From the NCBI RefSeq assembly GCF_027922325.1, contig NZ_BSFL01000002.1, forward strand, positions 372,001 to 436,000: a DNA stretch of 64,000 nt. The letters run 5' to 3'. This DNA comes from Methylopila turkensis (GTDB lineage Bacteria > Pseudomonadota > Alphaproteobacteria > Rhizobiales > Methylopilaceae). Under the pieces are notes generated by a model. That model did not search any database. It saw only the letters and a list, made by a program, of their open reading frames with translations, and was not told the DNA's origin. Below are positions 1 through 8,814 of this stretch, in pieces. The translations under genes were made by a program, and so were the position numbers. Position 1 is the stretch's first letter; each line of letters begins with the position of its first letter.

Positions 1-334
1 TCACGGCGTCGAACAGGCCGCGGTCGGCCTCCGGCACGGTCGGCGCCCAGCTCGCCAGCAGCGCGTCGATGTCGGCGAGGCCGGCGAGGATGCCCTCGCT
101 GAATTTCTTGGCGTCCGCCGTGCTGTCGGCGCCGTAGACGCCGCGCGATTCCATGACGACGCGCGTCACCAGGCGGTTCAGCCGCTCGCTGTTGAGCGCC
201 TGCTCGGCCGCATTCTTCACGCCGTTGAGCGAGTCCTCCATCGCGCGCAGGGACGACAGGCCGATGGCCGCCGTCAGCAGGGCGACGACGCCCAATCCGC
301 CCACCAGCATGAAAATCTTCGACCGAATGCGCAC
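1..334 (-). CDS. Chemoreceptor-like protein (methyl-accepting chemotaxis protein type), N-terminal part
   Basis: The gene runs off the left edge, so only about 111 N-terminal codons are visible. It starts at a GTG (complement of 332-334) preceded by the purine-rich AGGGGGCAG. The product begins MRIRSKIFMLVGG, has one hydrophobic segment at about residues 7-29, and then a helical Ala/Asn/Ser-rich stretch that looks like the first helices of a periplasmic four-helix sensor. This layout is usual for methyl-accepting chemotaxis proteins, which report ligand binding to CheA. Sensor kinases and GGDEF/EAL proteins can begin the same way, and the HAMP and signalling domains are outside the window, so the family call is inference. 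It is transcribed away from ssrA. Confidence 0.65.
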   Translation of the reverse strand, partial: MRIRSKIFMLVGGLGVVALLTAAIGLSSLRAMEDSLNGVKNAAEQALNSERLNRLVTRVVMESRGVYGADSTADAKKFSEGILAGLADIDALLASWAPTVPEADRGLFDAV

Positions 335-513
335 GACCGTCTGCCCCCTGCCGCGGGTCCCGCCCAAGCGCGGACTCCGGTGCGCGCAGGCTAGCGCCAC
401 ATCCTTAAGAATTGATCGACGGTTGAAAGACCTCGTTAGCGAAAACGATCCGCGGGACCTGCGACGCGCTGGGGGGCTTTCGGTCCGCCGCCCACGCGCC
501 TATATTCATCGGC

Positions 514-830
514 GTCGGGCTTGCCCGACTATGGTGATAAACGGTCGCCGCAATAAACCCTTCGGACCCGGGGGCAGCACCCGGCGCCTCCACCCAAGCC
601 CATGGTTCGCCGTGGGTTTCGGCGGGGGCGAAACAGGATCGACGGGGGCGTAAAGGGCGAGCTTTCCCCCGGCATGGCACCGCCGTTATCGGGCTCAATC
701 TATAGTTGCCAACGACAACTATGCTCAGGTTCGTCTGGCCGCGTGAGCGGTCCGATTGACCAAATTCAAGTCCTAAGGGGTTAGCTCTTTTAGGCGGGGT
801 TCGGAGGTACCTGGCAACAGAAACCTCCAC
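514..830 (+). ncRNA. ssrA: Two-piece (circularly permuted) transfer-messenger RNA
   Basis: tmRNA rescues stalled ribosomes and tags the broken product for proteolysis. The permuted alphaproteobacterial order is visible. The acceptor piece comes first: T-stem CCGGG 568-572, a 7-nt loop and CCCGG 580-584, then acceptor strand CGCCTCC 585-591. A spacer follows with a UUCG-capped hairpin (about 599-616), then the 5' acceptor strand GGGGGCG 624-630, which pairs fully with CGCCTCC. The diagnostic GGATCGACGGG follows. The tag frame is 708-746 and encodes ANDNYAQVRLAA plus TGA. A final hairpin pairs 803-808 with 823-828. The encoded 3' end reads ACC then C, so the terminal CCA needs processing or repair. 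Outer ends are estimates; TATATT at 501-506 may be the -10 element. Confidence 0.93.
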
Positions 831-909
831 TTCTCCTTATGCGCCGGCGCCCCCGAATTTCCGCCTGCGACAGCCGGCGTGGTGTTTCCCCGGCGTCGAA
901 TCCGGTTAT

Positions 910-1437
910 GTGGCAGACATGACGACCGAGCAGACGCCGCCCGCCCAGGACTTCATGCGCTATGATCTGCTGACGCAGAAGGCGCTGCGCGGCGTCGTGC
1001 GCGACGTGCTGTCCCGGGTCGCCCGCGAAGGCACGCCCGGCGAGCACCACTTCTACATCTCCTTCCGCACCACCGATCCGGACGTGAAGCTCTCGAACCG
1101 CCTGCGCGAACGCTACCCTGCCGAGATGACGATCGTGCTCCAGCACCAGTTCTGGGACCTCGAGGTCACGGACTACGGCTTCGAGGTCGGCCTGTCGTTC
1201 GGCGGCGTACCGGAGAAGCTCGTGGTGCCGTTCGAATCAGTCACCGGCTTTTTCGACCCGTCGGTCCAGTTCGGATTGAAGTTCGACAATCCGGACGCGA
1301 TCGAGAGCGAGGACGCGGTCGAGACCGACGCCGAGAAGCCGACCCAGGCCGCGGCGGAGCCGGACGACGCCGCCGGAACGACCGCCGCGGACGGCGGCGC
1401 CGAAGTCGTAAGCCTCGACAAGTTCCGCAAGAAGTAA
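910..1437 (+). CDS. sspB: SspB family ClpXP adaptor protein
   Basis: SspB binds the tmRNA-encoded degradation tag and delivers tagged proteins to the ClpXP protease in the cytoplasm. The 175-aa product has the alphaproteobacterial SspB fold region at about residues 12-120 (motifs HHFYISFRT, YPAEMTIVLQHQFWDL, FGGVPEKLVVPF). An acidic Ala-rich linker follows, and a conserved basic tail, EVVSLDKFRKK, which corresponds to the ClpX-docking tail of the family. The frame opens with GTG at 910; an in-frame ATG lies at 919 and neither has a strong ribosome-binding site. The gene lies directly downstream of ssrA, whose tag is the ligand of this protein, so the two form a functional pair. Confidence 0.93.
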   Translation: MADMTTEQTPPAQDFMRYDLLTQKALRGVVRDVLSRVAREGTPGEHHFYISFRTTDPDVKLSNRLRERYPAEMTIVLQHQFWDLEVTDYGFEVGLSFGGVPEKLVVPFESVTGFFDPSVQFGLKFDNPDAIESEDAVETDAEKPTQAAAEPDDAAGTTAADGGAEVVSLDKFRKK

Positions 1438-1539
1438 GCCTCCCCCGCATGGCGTGACGCAGCGCGAAGGCGCGTGCTAAGCACCGGACCGCGGCGCGTT
1501 GACGCGCCGATCCGGTCCAATCAGCACGAGAGCCGCGCC

Positions 1540-2931
1540 ATGACGTCGACCCGCACCGAGACCGACAGCTTCGGGCCGCTCGAGGTCCCCGCCGACAGGT
1601 ATTGGGGCGCGCAGACCCAGCGTTCGCTGCAGAACTTCAAGATCGGCGGGGAGACCATGCCGAAGCCGCTCATCCGGGCGCTCGGCGTGGTGAAGCGCTC
1701 GGCGGCGCTCGCGAACCGCGAGCTCGGCGTCCTGAAGCCGGAGCTCGCCGACGCGATCGCGAGCGCGGCGCAGGAAGTGATCGACGGCAAGTTCGACGAC
1801 CACTTCCCGCTGGTGGTCTGGCAGACCGGCTCCGGCACCCAGTCGAACATGAACGCGAACGAGGTGATCTCGAACCGCGCGATCGAGATCCTGGGCGGCG
1901 AGCTTGGCTCCAAGACGCCGGTGCATCCGAACGACCACGTCAACATGAGCCAGTCGTCCAACGACACCTTCCCGACCGCGATGCACATCGCCGCGGCCGA
2001 GGAGATCGAGAACCGGCTGATCCCCTCCCTGAAGCACCTCGAAGACGCGCTCGACGCCAAGGCGAAGGCGTTCGAGCACATCATCAAGATCGGCCGCACC
2101 CACACCCAGGACGCGACGCCTCTGACGCTCGGTCAGGAGTTCTCGGGCTACGTCGCGCAGATCCGGCTCGGCGTCGCGCGCGTGAAGGAAGGGCTCCAGC
2201 ACCTCTATCCGCTGGCCCAGGGCGGCACGGCGGTCGGCACCGGCATCAACGCCAAGATCGGCTTCGCGGAAAAGTTCGCGGAGAAGGCGGCCGAGATCAC
2301 CGGCCTGCCCTTCGTCACCGCGCCGAACAAGTTCGAGGCGCTCGCCGCCCACGACGCCTATGTCTACGCCCATGGCGCGCTGAACGCCGTCGCCGCCGGA
2401 CTGTTCAAGATCGCGAACGACATCCGCTTCCTGGGCTCCGGTCCGCGATCAGGCCTCGGGGAGCTGATCCTGCCGGAGAACGAGCCGGGCTCGTCGATCA
2501 TGCCGGGCAAGGTCAACCCGACCCAGTGCGAGGCGCTGACGATGGTTTGCGCTCAGGTGTTCGGCAACAACGCCGCCGTGACCTTCGCCGGCAGCCAGGG
2601 CCATTTCGAGCTCAACGTGTTCAAGCCTGTGCTCGCCTACAACATGCTGCAGTCGATCCGGCTGATCGCGGACGCCGCGGTCAGCTTCGCCGACAACTGC
2701 GTGGTGGGGATCGAGGCCGACGAGACGCGCATCGCCGACCTGATGGGCCGTTCGCTGATGCTGGTGACGGCGCTCGCGCCCACCATCGGTTACGACAACG
2801 CCACCAAGGTCGCGAAGACCGCGCACAAGAACGGCACGACGCTGAAGGAGGAGGCCGTCAAGCTCGGCTTCGTCACGGCCGAGGAGTTCGACCGCGTGGT
2901 GCGCCCGGAGACCATGATCCGCCCGGGCTGA
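1540..2931 (+). CDS. fumC: Class II fumarate hydratase
   Basis: This iron-independent fumarase interconverts fumarate and L-malate in the citric acid cycle. The 463-aa product starts [17 protein letters not shown] at the ATG of 1540 and has the usual length for FumC. The superfamily signature [16 protein letters not shown], containing the catalytic Ser loop, is present near residue 318. The other conserved blocks [35 protein letters not shown] and [18 protein letters not shown] are intact. The frame is open further upstream, but the extension is unlike any fumarase N-terminus. Two small genes follow on the same strand, 71 bases downstream. Confidence 0.97.
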   Translation: MTSTRTETDSFGPLEVPADRYWGAQTQRSLQNFKIGGETMPKPLIRALGVVKRSAALANRELGVLKPELADAIASAAQEVIDGKFDDHFPLVVWQTGSGTQSNMNANEVISNRAIEILGGELGSKTPVHPNDHVNMSQSSNDTFPTAMHIAAAEEIENRLIPSLKHLEDALDAKAKAFEHIIKIGRTHTQDATPLTLGQEFSGYVAQIRLGVARVKEGLQHLYPLAQGGTAVGTGINAKIGFAEKFAEKAAEITGLPFVTAPNKFEALAAHDAYVYAHGALNAVAAGLFKIANDIRFLGSGPRSGLGELILPENEPGSSIMPGKVNPTQCEALTMVCAQVFGNNAAVTFAGSQGHFELNVFKPVLAYNMLQSIRLIADAAVSFADNCVVGIEADETRIADLMGRSLMLVTALAPTIGYDNATKVAKTAHKNGTTLKEEAVKLGFVTAEEFDRVVRPETMIRPG

Positions 2932-3002
2932 AGCGCGGCCATCGGGCGCCGCGCCGTCTCGGCGCTCGATTTCCTGCGCGCGGGCGTGTAAAACGCGCCG
3001 CG

Positions 3003-3197
3003 ATGGCTGACATCGTCAATCTGCGCCAGGCGCGCAAGCAGCGGAAGCGGGACGAGAAGGAGGCGGGGGCCTCCCAGAACCGCATTCGTTTTGGCCGCAG
3101 CAAGGGCGAGAAGGCCGCTGAGACGGCGCGGCGCGAGCAGGCGGCGCGGCTTCTCGATGGGCACCGCCGAGAGAATGGGGGCGACGCAGACGCATGA
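3003..3197 (+). CDS. DUF4169 family small basic protein
   Basis: This is a 64-aa, strongly basic protein beginning MADIVNLRQARKQRKRDEKE. The motif NLRQARKQRKR near the N-terminus and NRIRFGRSKGEK in the middle match the DUF4169 family of alphaproteobacteria, for which no function is known. It is mostly predicted charged helix, with no membrane segment or signal peptide. Its stop codon overlaps the start of the next gene (ATGA at 3194-3197), so the two are almost certainly translated as a coupled pair. It was missed by simple longest-frame reading because it shares a frame with a long shadow of fumC. Confidence 0.85.
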   Translation: MADIVNLRQARKQRKRDEKEAGASQNRIRFGRSKGEKAAETARREQAARLLDGHRRENGGDADA

Positions 3198-3568
3198 ACC
3201 GGGTTTCCGAAGCCATCGATCTCGCCGAAGCCAACGCCCCGCGCGCAGGCGAAGGCATCCTGATGACCGACCTCGGCGCCGCCGCCGGGCTCCCGGACGC
3301 CGGCTTCGTCGGCGGCGAGGTCTCGAGCCCCGACATCGTCAAGCGGTCGATCGTCGTCGCCGGCCACAAGACCAGCGTCAGCCTCGAGGACGCCTTCTGG
3401 CACGCGCTGAAGGACATCGCGCGCGAACGCGGGCAGTCGCTGCGCAGCCTGGTTGCGGAGATCGACGCCGGACGCAAGGGCGGCAACCTCTCATCGGCCG
3501 TGCGCCTGCATGTGCTTGACCACTACCGCCGCCGGGCGGGCGCCGCGGCGAGCGTCGCCGGCGTCTGA
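3194..3568 (+). CDS. Ribbon-helix-helix domain protein
   Basis: The 124-aa product carries a C-terminal segment (about residues 52-112) with the pattern of the RHH_4 ribbon-helix-helix family: a short strand KRSIVVAGHKTSVSLEDAFW followed by helices around LKDIARERGQSLRSLVAEID and SAVRLHVLDHY. Proteins of this family are small putative DNA-binding regulators, often next to fumC in Hyphomicrobiales. The N-terminal ~45 residues are low in conserved features, and an in-frame ATG at 3263 is an alternative start. The chosen start overlaps the DUF4169 stop by four bases. The gene ends 6 bases from the end of the convergent AsmA-like gene. Confidence 0.8.
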   Translation: MNRVSEAIDLAEANAPRAGEGILMTDLGAAAGLPDAGFVGGEVSSPDIVKRSIVVAGHKTSVSLEDAFWHALKDIARERGQSLRSLVAEIDAGRKGGNLSSAVRLHVLDHYRRRAGAAASVAGV

Positions 3569-3574
3569 GCCGCC

Positions 3575-6500
3575 TCAGCGAAGCTGCGGCGGCGGAGCGC
3601 CCGTCAACGGATCGGGCGACGCCGCGGCCCCGCCGGGCGGGGTGATGTCGATCGCGGGGGGCAGCGCCGGTGCCCCGGGGCCGGTCTCGGGACGCTGCGG
3701 CGCCTGAAGCGCGGCGCGGGCGCGTTCCTCCGCCTCGCGCCGCCGCCGGTCCTCCTCGGCCCGCGCGCGCTCCTCGTCGGCGCGCCGCTTCTCCTCCGCC
3801 CGCCGCTTCTCCTCGGCCGCCGCCCGTTCGCGCGCGATGCGGGCGCGCTCGCGCATCTCCGCCTCCATCGCCTCGATGCGCCGGGTTTCGCGCTCGACCG
3901 CCCGCACCGACAGCCAGCCGGTGAGCGCGGTCGCGTCGATCCGCCGTTTCGGCGTCGCGAGCGGCCCTTCGAAAATGACCGTCGCGGCCTGCGGGGCGTC
4001 GAGCCGGCGGGGCGCCACGCCGAGCGTCGCGTCGAGCGTGAGCCGCGACAGATCGAGGCTCGTCGCGCCGCCGAGCCGCGCCGGCCCCCCGCCGTCGTCC
4101 AGCGCGCCGGTGCGGACCACGCCGCCGGAGACCGTGAAGGGCGCCGACGCCCGCGCGAGGACGAGATCGCCGCCCGCGAAGGCGCGGTCGAGTTCGGCCG
4201 CGATCTTCGCCGCCTCGAGCGGCAGGCCGGCGATCACCCTGGGCTCGATCCGGTCGAGGGCCGCCGGGTCGAGCCTGCGCACCACGCCGTCGCGCAGCGA
4301 AATCTGGCCCGCGCCGGACAGCGTCGCGACGATCGCCCCGAGCGTCCGGCCGGAGCCTTGGACGTCGGCCGCGACGTCCAAGGCTCCGGCGACGGGAGAG
4401 GCCGGCGCGGACAGACCTGCGAGCCGCTCCACACGTGCGCCGGTCAGCGTCGCCCGCAGCGCGACGGTCGCGTTGGCGTCGGGCCGCCCGACGTCGAGCG
4501 ACGCGTCGAGCCGGCCGCCGGCGAAGGCGGCGGAAAAGTCGCGGATCGCCATCGAGCCGGGCCGGGCCCCGAAGGTGAAGCGCGCCTCCGTCGCGGCGCG
4601 GCCGGGCGCGAGATCCACGGATTTCGCCGTCACCGCGACGCTGCCCGCGAGGCCCTGGATCGGCGAGGGGCCGAACGGCTGCGACGGCCAAACCGGGCGC
4701 TTGGCGCCGGCCGCGGGCGCGAGCGCGTCCGGCGACAGCGCGACGCCGAGGATGGCGGCCAACGGCAGCTCATTGAACGCCAGTTCGCCCTCCGCGCCGC
4801 GGCGCGGATCGCTCGGGGCGGACAGCCGGCCGGAGACCGCCCGGCCCGCGATGGCTCCCTTGAGCCCGTCGAGCGCGACGCCGTCGCGGCCGAGCGAGAC
4901 GCGCGCCCCCAGCTCGACGGGAATCGCAGGCGCCGCGCCCGGCACGAGCCGGCCCAGCGCCTCCAGCGCCCCGGTGACGTCGCCGGAGGCGAGCGTCGCG
5001 TCGGCGGCAGCGGTCCAGGCTCCGCCCTCCGCCGCGGCCGCCTCGCCGCGCCCGGCGAGATCGAGGCCGAGCGCGCGCACGCGGGCTTCGCCCGCCATCC
5101 GCCGCGCCGGAACGCCCTTCAGGCTCAGGCTGATCTCGCCGCCCTCGGCCTGCGCGACCGGGCTGAGCGCAAGCCCTGCGAGCGCCGCGAGCCGGCGGCC
5201 GTCCGGGCTCGTCAGCCGCGCCGTCAGCTCGGTCTCGGCGTCGGGCGAGAAGGCCGGCGCGGCGTAGCGCGCCTCGATCGCGCCGCCGGCGAGGCCGCCG
5301 GTCACGGTCGCCGCGCCGCCGTCCTCGGCGATCGTCACGTCGATCGACAGCTTCACCGGCGCGAGCGCGGACGACCGCGCTTCGATCGCGGCCACGGCCG
5401 GCTCCGGCAAACCGGCTGCCCGCGCGAGCGTGAGAAGGCCGCGGAGATCGACGCCCTCGATGTCGAAGGCGAGATCGCCGTCCTGCGCGCCCGCCGCGAT
5501 TCGGCCGGCGCCGGACACCTTGACGCCGCCGGCGTCCCCGACGAGCAGCTTGCGGACGTCGAGCCCGTTCCCGTCGACGGTGGCGTCGATCTCGACGTCC
5601 TCGAAGGCCACGCCCAGCAGCCTCAGCGCCTTCGCGTCGAGCGCCAGCATCAGGTCGACGCCGCCGCCCCCGCGCGCCGCCGATCGGATCAGCCGGTCGA
5701 GCCCGAGCGCGTCGAGATCCAGCCGGTCGGCGCTGAGCGCAGCCTCGACGCGCTCGCGTTCGCCCCGCTCCGCCGCGCGCCAGGCGATGCGTCCGGAGCT
5801 TGCGGCGCCGTCGGCCGTCACGCGGGCGTTCTCGACGGTGAGCCCGCCGATGCGCGCGGTGACGTCGCCTTTGACGGCGAGCTTGCGGACCGCCGCCCGC
5901 CCGCCGGCCGCGCCGCCTTCGAGCCACCGCCGGAAGGCACCGAGGTCGCCGGTCGAGAAGTCCACGGACCCTGCGAAGCCCGGGGCCTGCCCCATGAAGG
6001 CGATCGCGCCGCGGGCGCCAAGCGCGGCTTCGCCCGGAAGCTGCGCGCTCAGGCGGCCGATCCGCCAGGCGCCGTTGTCGCTGACGAGTTCGGCGCGCAG
6101 CCCGCGCACCACGTCGCCAGCGAGCAGAAGCCCGCCGAGATCGAGCGTCACGGCGCCGTCGAGCGCGGGATGCGCCACAGGTCCCAGCCGCTGCAAAAGC
6201 GCCTCGATCCGCGCGGCCGGCCCGCCGGCGCCGAGGTCGAGGCTGCGGTCGAGATCGATCTGGCGGGAGGCGAGCGCGAGATCGAAGCGCGGCGCGGGGC
6301 CGAGCGTCAGCGCGCCCTCGCCGCCGAGCCGGACCGCCCGCTCGTCGGGGCCGTAAACGGCGTCGATCGCCTCGAACCCGAGCCGGGCGGGATCGCCCGT
6401 CACCTTCGCGGCGAGCCGCCACGGCGGGGCCTTCGCCGCCGCCTGCTCCGGGGTTTCGCCCTCCCCCGGTCTCGGGGCCGGCCGCGCGACCACCGCCTGA

Positions 6501-7189
6501 CCCTCGAAGCGCGGCTTCGCGCCGACCGTCAGAAGGCCGTCGGCGTCGAAGGTCTCGGGTCGTCCGTCGATCGTCGCCGCGAGCTTGAGCCGCAGCGCGC
6601 CGGCCGCGTCGGCGCGCCCCGTCGACAGCTTCAATGCGGTCCTGCCGAGCGGCGTGGCCGCCGCGCCTTCGAAACGGAACGGTCCTTTGAGCGAACCGGC
6701 CTCGGCGATCCCGGTCAGCCCGGTCACGGCGAGGCGGCCGGCCGGCGCCGCGACGTCGATCCGACCGTCGACGATCTCGGCCCGCTCCAGCGCGATGCTG
6801 GTCTCCTGCGCTGCCGAGGCGCCGCCGGGCCACTTCACCGCGCCGTCGGCCCCGACCGTCAGCGACAGCCGCGGCCGCACGATCCTGACGCTCTGCGCGA
6901 CCACGTCGCCGCGGAGCAACGGGCCGACGCCGAGCGTGATCTCGATCTCCGCGGCCTGAAGCCGGGCGTCCGCCGCGCCCGCCGCCACGTCGCGAAAGCG
7001 CACATAGGGGCTCGGCAGCAGCCGCGCGTCGACCGCGCCGGACACGGTCACCGGCGCGCCGACGATCCGGCTCGCCTGCCGCTCGAAGTCGGCGCGGTAG
7101 GAGTCCCAGTCGACGAACCACGGCCCCACCAGCGCGGCGACGAGCGCAAGCACGAGCGCGAGCCCCAGTCCGGTGAGGGTGTTGTTCAC
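3575..7189 (-). CDS. AsmA family protein (large envelope protein)
   Basis: This 1204-aa protein starts at a GTG with a single N-terminal membrane anchor (about residues 7-26), followed by the AsmA hallmark GPWFVDWDSYRADFERQASRIVG and PSPYVRF. The rest is repetitive beta-rich sequence, with a second AsmA-like block at about residues 880-1080 (GALDVAADVQGSGRTLGAI, SLRDGVVRRLDPAAL). The family spans or lines the periplasm and is linked to phospholipid transport and outer-membrane homeostasis; that role is inferred from the family. After about residue 1110 there is an Arg/Glu/Ala-rich coiled-coil tail (MRERARIARERAAAEEKRR) and a Pro-rich end. The gene contains a perfect 17-bp inverted repeat, listed separately. 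Confidence 0.88.
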   Translation of the reverse strand: MNNTLTGLGLALVLALVAALVGPWFVDWDSYRADFERQASRIVGAPVTVSGAVDARLLPSPYVRFRDVAAGAADARLQAAEIEITLGVGPLLRGDVVAQSVRIVRPRLSLTVGADGAVKWPGGASAAQETSIALERAEIVDGRIDVAAPAGRLAVTGLTGIAEAGSLKGPFRFEGAAATPLGRTALKLSTGRADAAGALRLKLAATIDGRPETFDADGLLTVGAKPRFEGQAVVARPAPRPGEGETPEQAAAKAPPWRLAAKVTGDPARLGFEAIDAVYGPDERAVRLGGEGALTLGPAPRFDLALASRQIDLDRSLDLGAGGPAARIEALLQRLGPVAHPALDGAVTLDLGGLLLAGDVVRGLRAELVSDNGAWRIGRLSAQLPGEAALGARGAIAFMGQAPGFAGSVDFSTGDLGAFRRWLEGGAAGGRAAVRKLAVKGDVTARIGGLTVENARVTADGAASSGRIAWRAAERGERERVEAALSADRLDLDALGLDRLIRSAARGGGGVDLMLALDAKALRLLGVAFEDVEIDATVDGNGLDVRKLLVGDAGGVKVSGAGRIAAGAQDGDLAFDIEGVDLRGLLTLARAAGLPEPAVAAIEARSSALAPVKLSIDVTIAEDGGAATVTGGLAGGAIEARYAAPAFSPDAETELTARLTSPDGRRLAALAGLALSPVAQAEGGEISLSLKGVPARRMAGEARVRALGLDLAGRGEAAAAEGGAWTAAADATLASGDVTGALEALGRLVPGAAPAIPVELGARVSLGRDGVALDGLKGAIAGRAVSGRLSAPSDPRRGAEGELAFNELPLAAILGVALSPDALAPAAGAKRPVWPSQPFGPSPIQGLAGSVAVTAKSVDLAPGRAATEARFTFGARPGSMAIRDFSAAFAGGRLDASLDVGRPDANATVALRATLTGARVERLAGLSAPASPVAGALDVAADVQGSGRTLGAIVATLSGAGQISLRDGVVRRLDPAALDRIEPRVIAGLPLEAAKIAAELDRAFAGGDLVLARASAPFTVSGGVVRTGALDDGGGPARLGGATSLDLSRLTLDATLGVAPRRLDAPQAATVIFEGPLATPKRRIDATALTGWLSVRAVERETRRIEAMEAEMRERARIARERAAAEEKRRAEEKRRADEERARAEEDRRRREAEERARAALQAPQRPETGPGAPALPPAIDITPPGGAAASPDPLTGAPPPQLR
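4350..4389. repeat. Perfect 17-bp inverted repeat inside the AsmA-like gene
   Basis: The arm CCGGAGCCTTGGACGTC (4350-4366) is followed by a 6-nt spacer and its exact reverse complement (4373-4389). It lies inside the AsmA-like coding region, where it encodes GALDVAADVQGSGR (about residues 934-947). A 17-bp perfect match over a 6-nt loop is much longer than expected by chance in coding sequence, even at this GC content. In mRNA it would form a very stable hairpin. Confidence 0.85.
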
Positions 7190-7259
7190 GTGAAAGCCTA
7201 TGTCCGTCCGGCGTTTGGCGGCCGCCCCGCGCGGGCGATCTTATATGCCGCGAGGCGGC

Positions 7260-8663
7260 TCAAGGAGTCACGATCTTGCCGGGATTCATGATGTTCAGCG
7301 GATCGAGCGCCCGCTTGATCGCCCGCATGGCGTCGAGCGCGCCGCGCCCGTGCTCGGCCTCGAGATACTTCATCTTGGCCTGTCCCACACCATGCTCGCC
7401 GGTGCAGGTGCCGCCCATGGCGATCGCCCGCTCCACCAGGCGGCCGAGGAAGGCTTGTCCCGTCGCGACCTCCGCGGGGTCCGACATGTCGAACAGCGGC
7501 TGGCAGTGGAAATTGCCGTCGCCCACATGGCCAACGATCGGCGAGACGACGCCGGAGCGCGCGATGTCGCGCTTGGTCTCCGCGACGCATTCGGCGAGCC
7601 GCGAGATCGGCACGCAGACGTCGGTCGGCACGCAGCGCGCGCCCGGACGCAGCGCGAGCGCCGCCCAGAATGCGTCGTGCCGGGCCGCCCAGAGCCGGGT
7701 GCGGTCCTCCGCCCGGGTCGCCCAGTCGAACGGCCCGCCGCCGAGCTCGCCCGCGATCTCGCCGAAGCGGGCGGACTGCTCCTTCACCCCCTCCTCCGTG
7801 CCGTGGAACTCGAGGAACAGCGTCGGGACCTCCGGCAGCGCGAGCTGCGAATAGAGGTTCACGGCGCGGATCTGCACCTCGTCCAAGAGCTCGATGCGCG
7901 CGACCGGCAGCCCCGACTGGATCGTCGCGATGGTCGCGTCGCAGGCGGCCTCCACGGTCGGGAACGGGCAGACGCCGGCCGCGATCGCCTCTGGAATCCC
8001 CTGAAGCCGGAGCGTCAGCTCGGTGATCACGCCGAGCGTGCCCTCCGCGCCGACCAGAAGCCGGGTCAGGTCGTAGCCGGCCGAGGACTTCCGCGCCCGG
8101 CCGCCCGTGCGGATGATCTCGCCGGACGGCAGCACCGCCGTCAGGCCCAGCACGTTGTCCTTCATGGTGCCGTAGCGCACCGCGTTCGTGCCGGAGGCGC
8201 GGGTCGACGCCATGCCGCCGAGGCTCGCGTCCGCGCCGGGATCGATGGGGAAGAACAGGCCCTGGTCGCGCAGATTCTCGTTCAGGCGCTTGCGGGTGAC
8301 GCCGGGCTGGACGACCACGTCGAGATCCTCGGCGTGGACGGCGACAACCGCGTCCATCCGCGCGGTCGAGATCGACACGCCGCCATAGGGCGCGTTGACG
8401 TGCCCCTCGAACGAGGTGCCGGTTCCGAACGGCACCACCGGCACGCCATTGCCTGAGCAGACCGACACGATCTCGGCGATCTCCTCGGTCGTCTCGGGAA
8501 ACACGACCGCGTCCGGCGGCTGCGGCTCGACCCAGGTCAGGGTGCTGGCGTGCTGCTCGCGCACCGCCTGCGAGGCGGAGAACCGCGGGCCGAACCGGGC
8601 GGCGAGACGTTCAAGCGCGGCGCCGAGCGCATCGGCTTCGGGACGGGCGGCGAGAGCGGGCAT
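7260..8663 (-). CDS. FAD-binding oxidase, D-lactate dehydrogenase (cytochrome) type
   Basis: The 467-aa product is a GlcD/Dld-type flavoprotein. The N-terminal FAD-binding part carries VVPFGTGTSFEGHVNAPYGG and the block DPGADASLGGMASTRASGT. The C-terminal FAD-oxidase domain contains PIVGHVGDGNFH and TCTGEHGVGQ, whose histidines belong to the substrate and metal site, and ends with the typical DPLNIMNPGKIV. Such enzymes oxidise D-2-hydroxyacids, most often D-lactate or glycolate, and pass electrons to cytochrome c or quinone. The exact substrate cannot be read from the sequence. The ATG at 8663 gives the normal family length. It is divergent from the thioesterase gene across about 150 bases. 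Confidence 0.92.
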   Translation of the reverse strand: MPALAARPEADALGAALERLAARFGPRFSASQAVREQHASTLTWVEPQPPDAVVFPETTEEIAEIVSVCSGNGVPVVPFGTGTSFEGHVNAPYGGVSISTARMDAVVAVHAEDLDVVVQPGVTRKRLNENLRDQGLFFPIDPGADASLGGMASTRASGTNAVRYGTMKDNVLGLTAVLPSGEIIRTGGRARKSSAGYDLTRLLVGAEGTLGVITELTLRLQGIPEAIAAGVCPFPTVEAACDATIATIQSGLPVARIELLDEVQIRAVNLYSQLALPEVPTLFLEFHGTEEGVKEQSARFGEIAGELGGGPFDWATRAEDRTRLWAARHDAFWAALALRPGARCVPTDVCVPISRLAECVAETKRDIARSGVVSPIVGHVGDGNFHCQPLFDMSDPAEVATGQAFLGRLVERAIAMGGTCTGEHGVGQAKMKYLEAEHGRGALDAMRAIKRALDPLNIMNPGKIVTP

Positions 8664-8814
8664 GGGAGCGGACGGAATCCTTTAAGGCGACGCCACGGGC
8701 GGCGCGACCATAGGAGCATTCGCGCCCGGCCGCGACATCCGGCCCGCGGCTCGCTTTCGCGCGGCCGCTGTCGTAACCCTGCGGCGCCGATCGCAGTCCG
8801 AAAGCCCCGACCGC

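Noticed and set aside
153..653. Plus-strand frame across the tmRNA gene
   Set aside because: It crosses the acceptor piece and tRNA-like stems of ssrA; the RNA structure explains the sequence.
4358..7291. A 977-codon open frame on the plus strand opposite the AsmA-like gene
   Set aside because: Arg/Gly/Ala-biased translation without any domain, typical of antisense frames in GC-rich genes; the minus strand shows a signal anchor and AsmA motifs.
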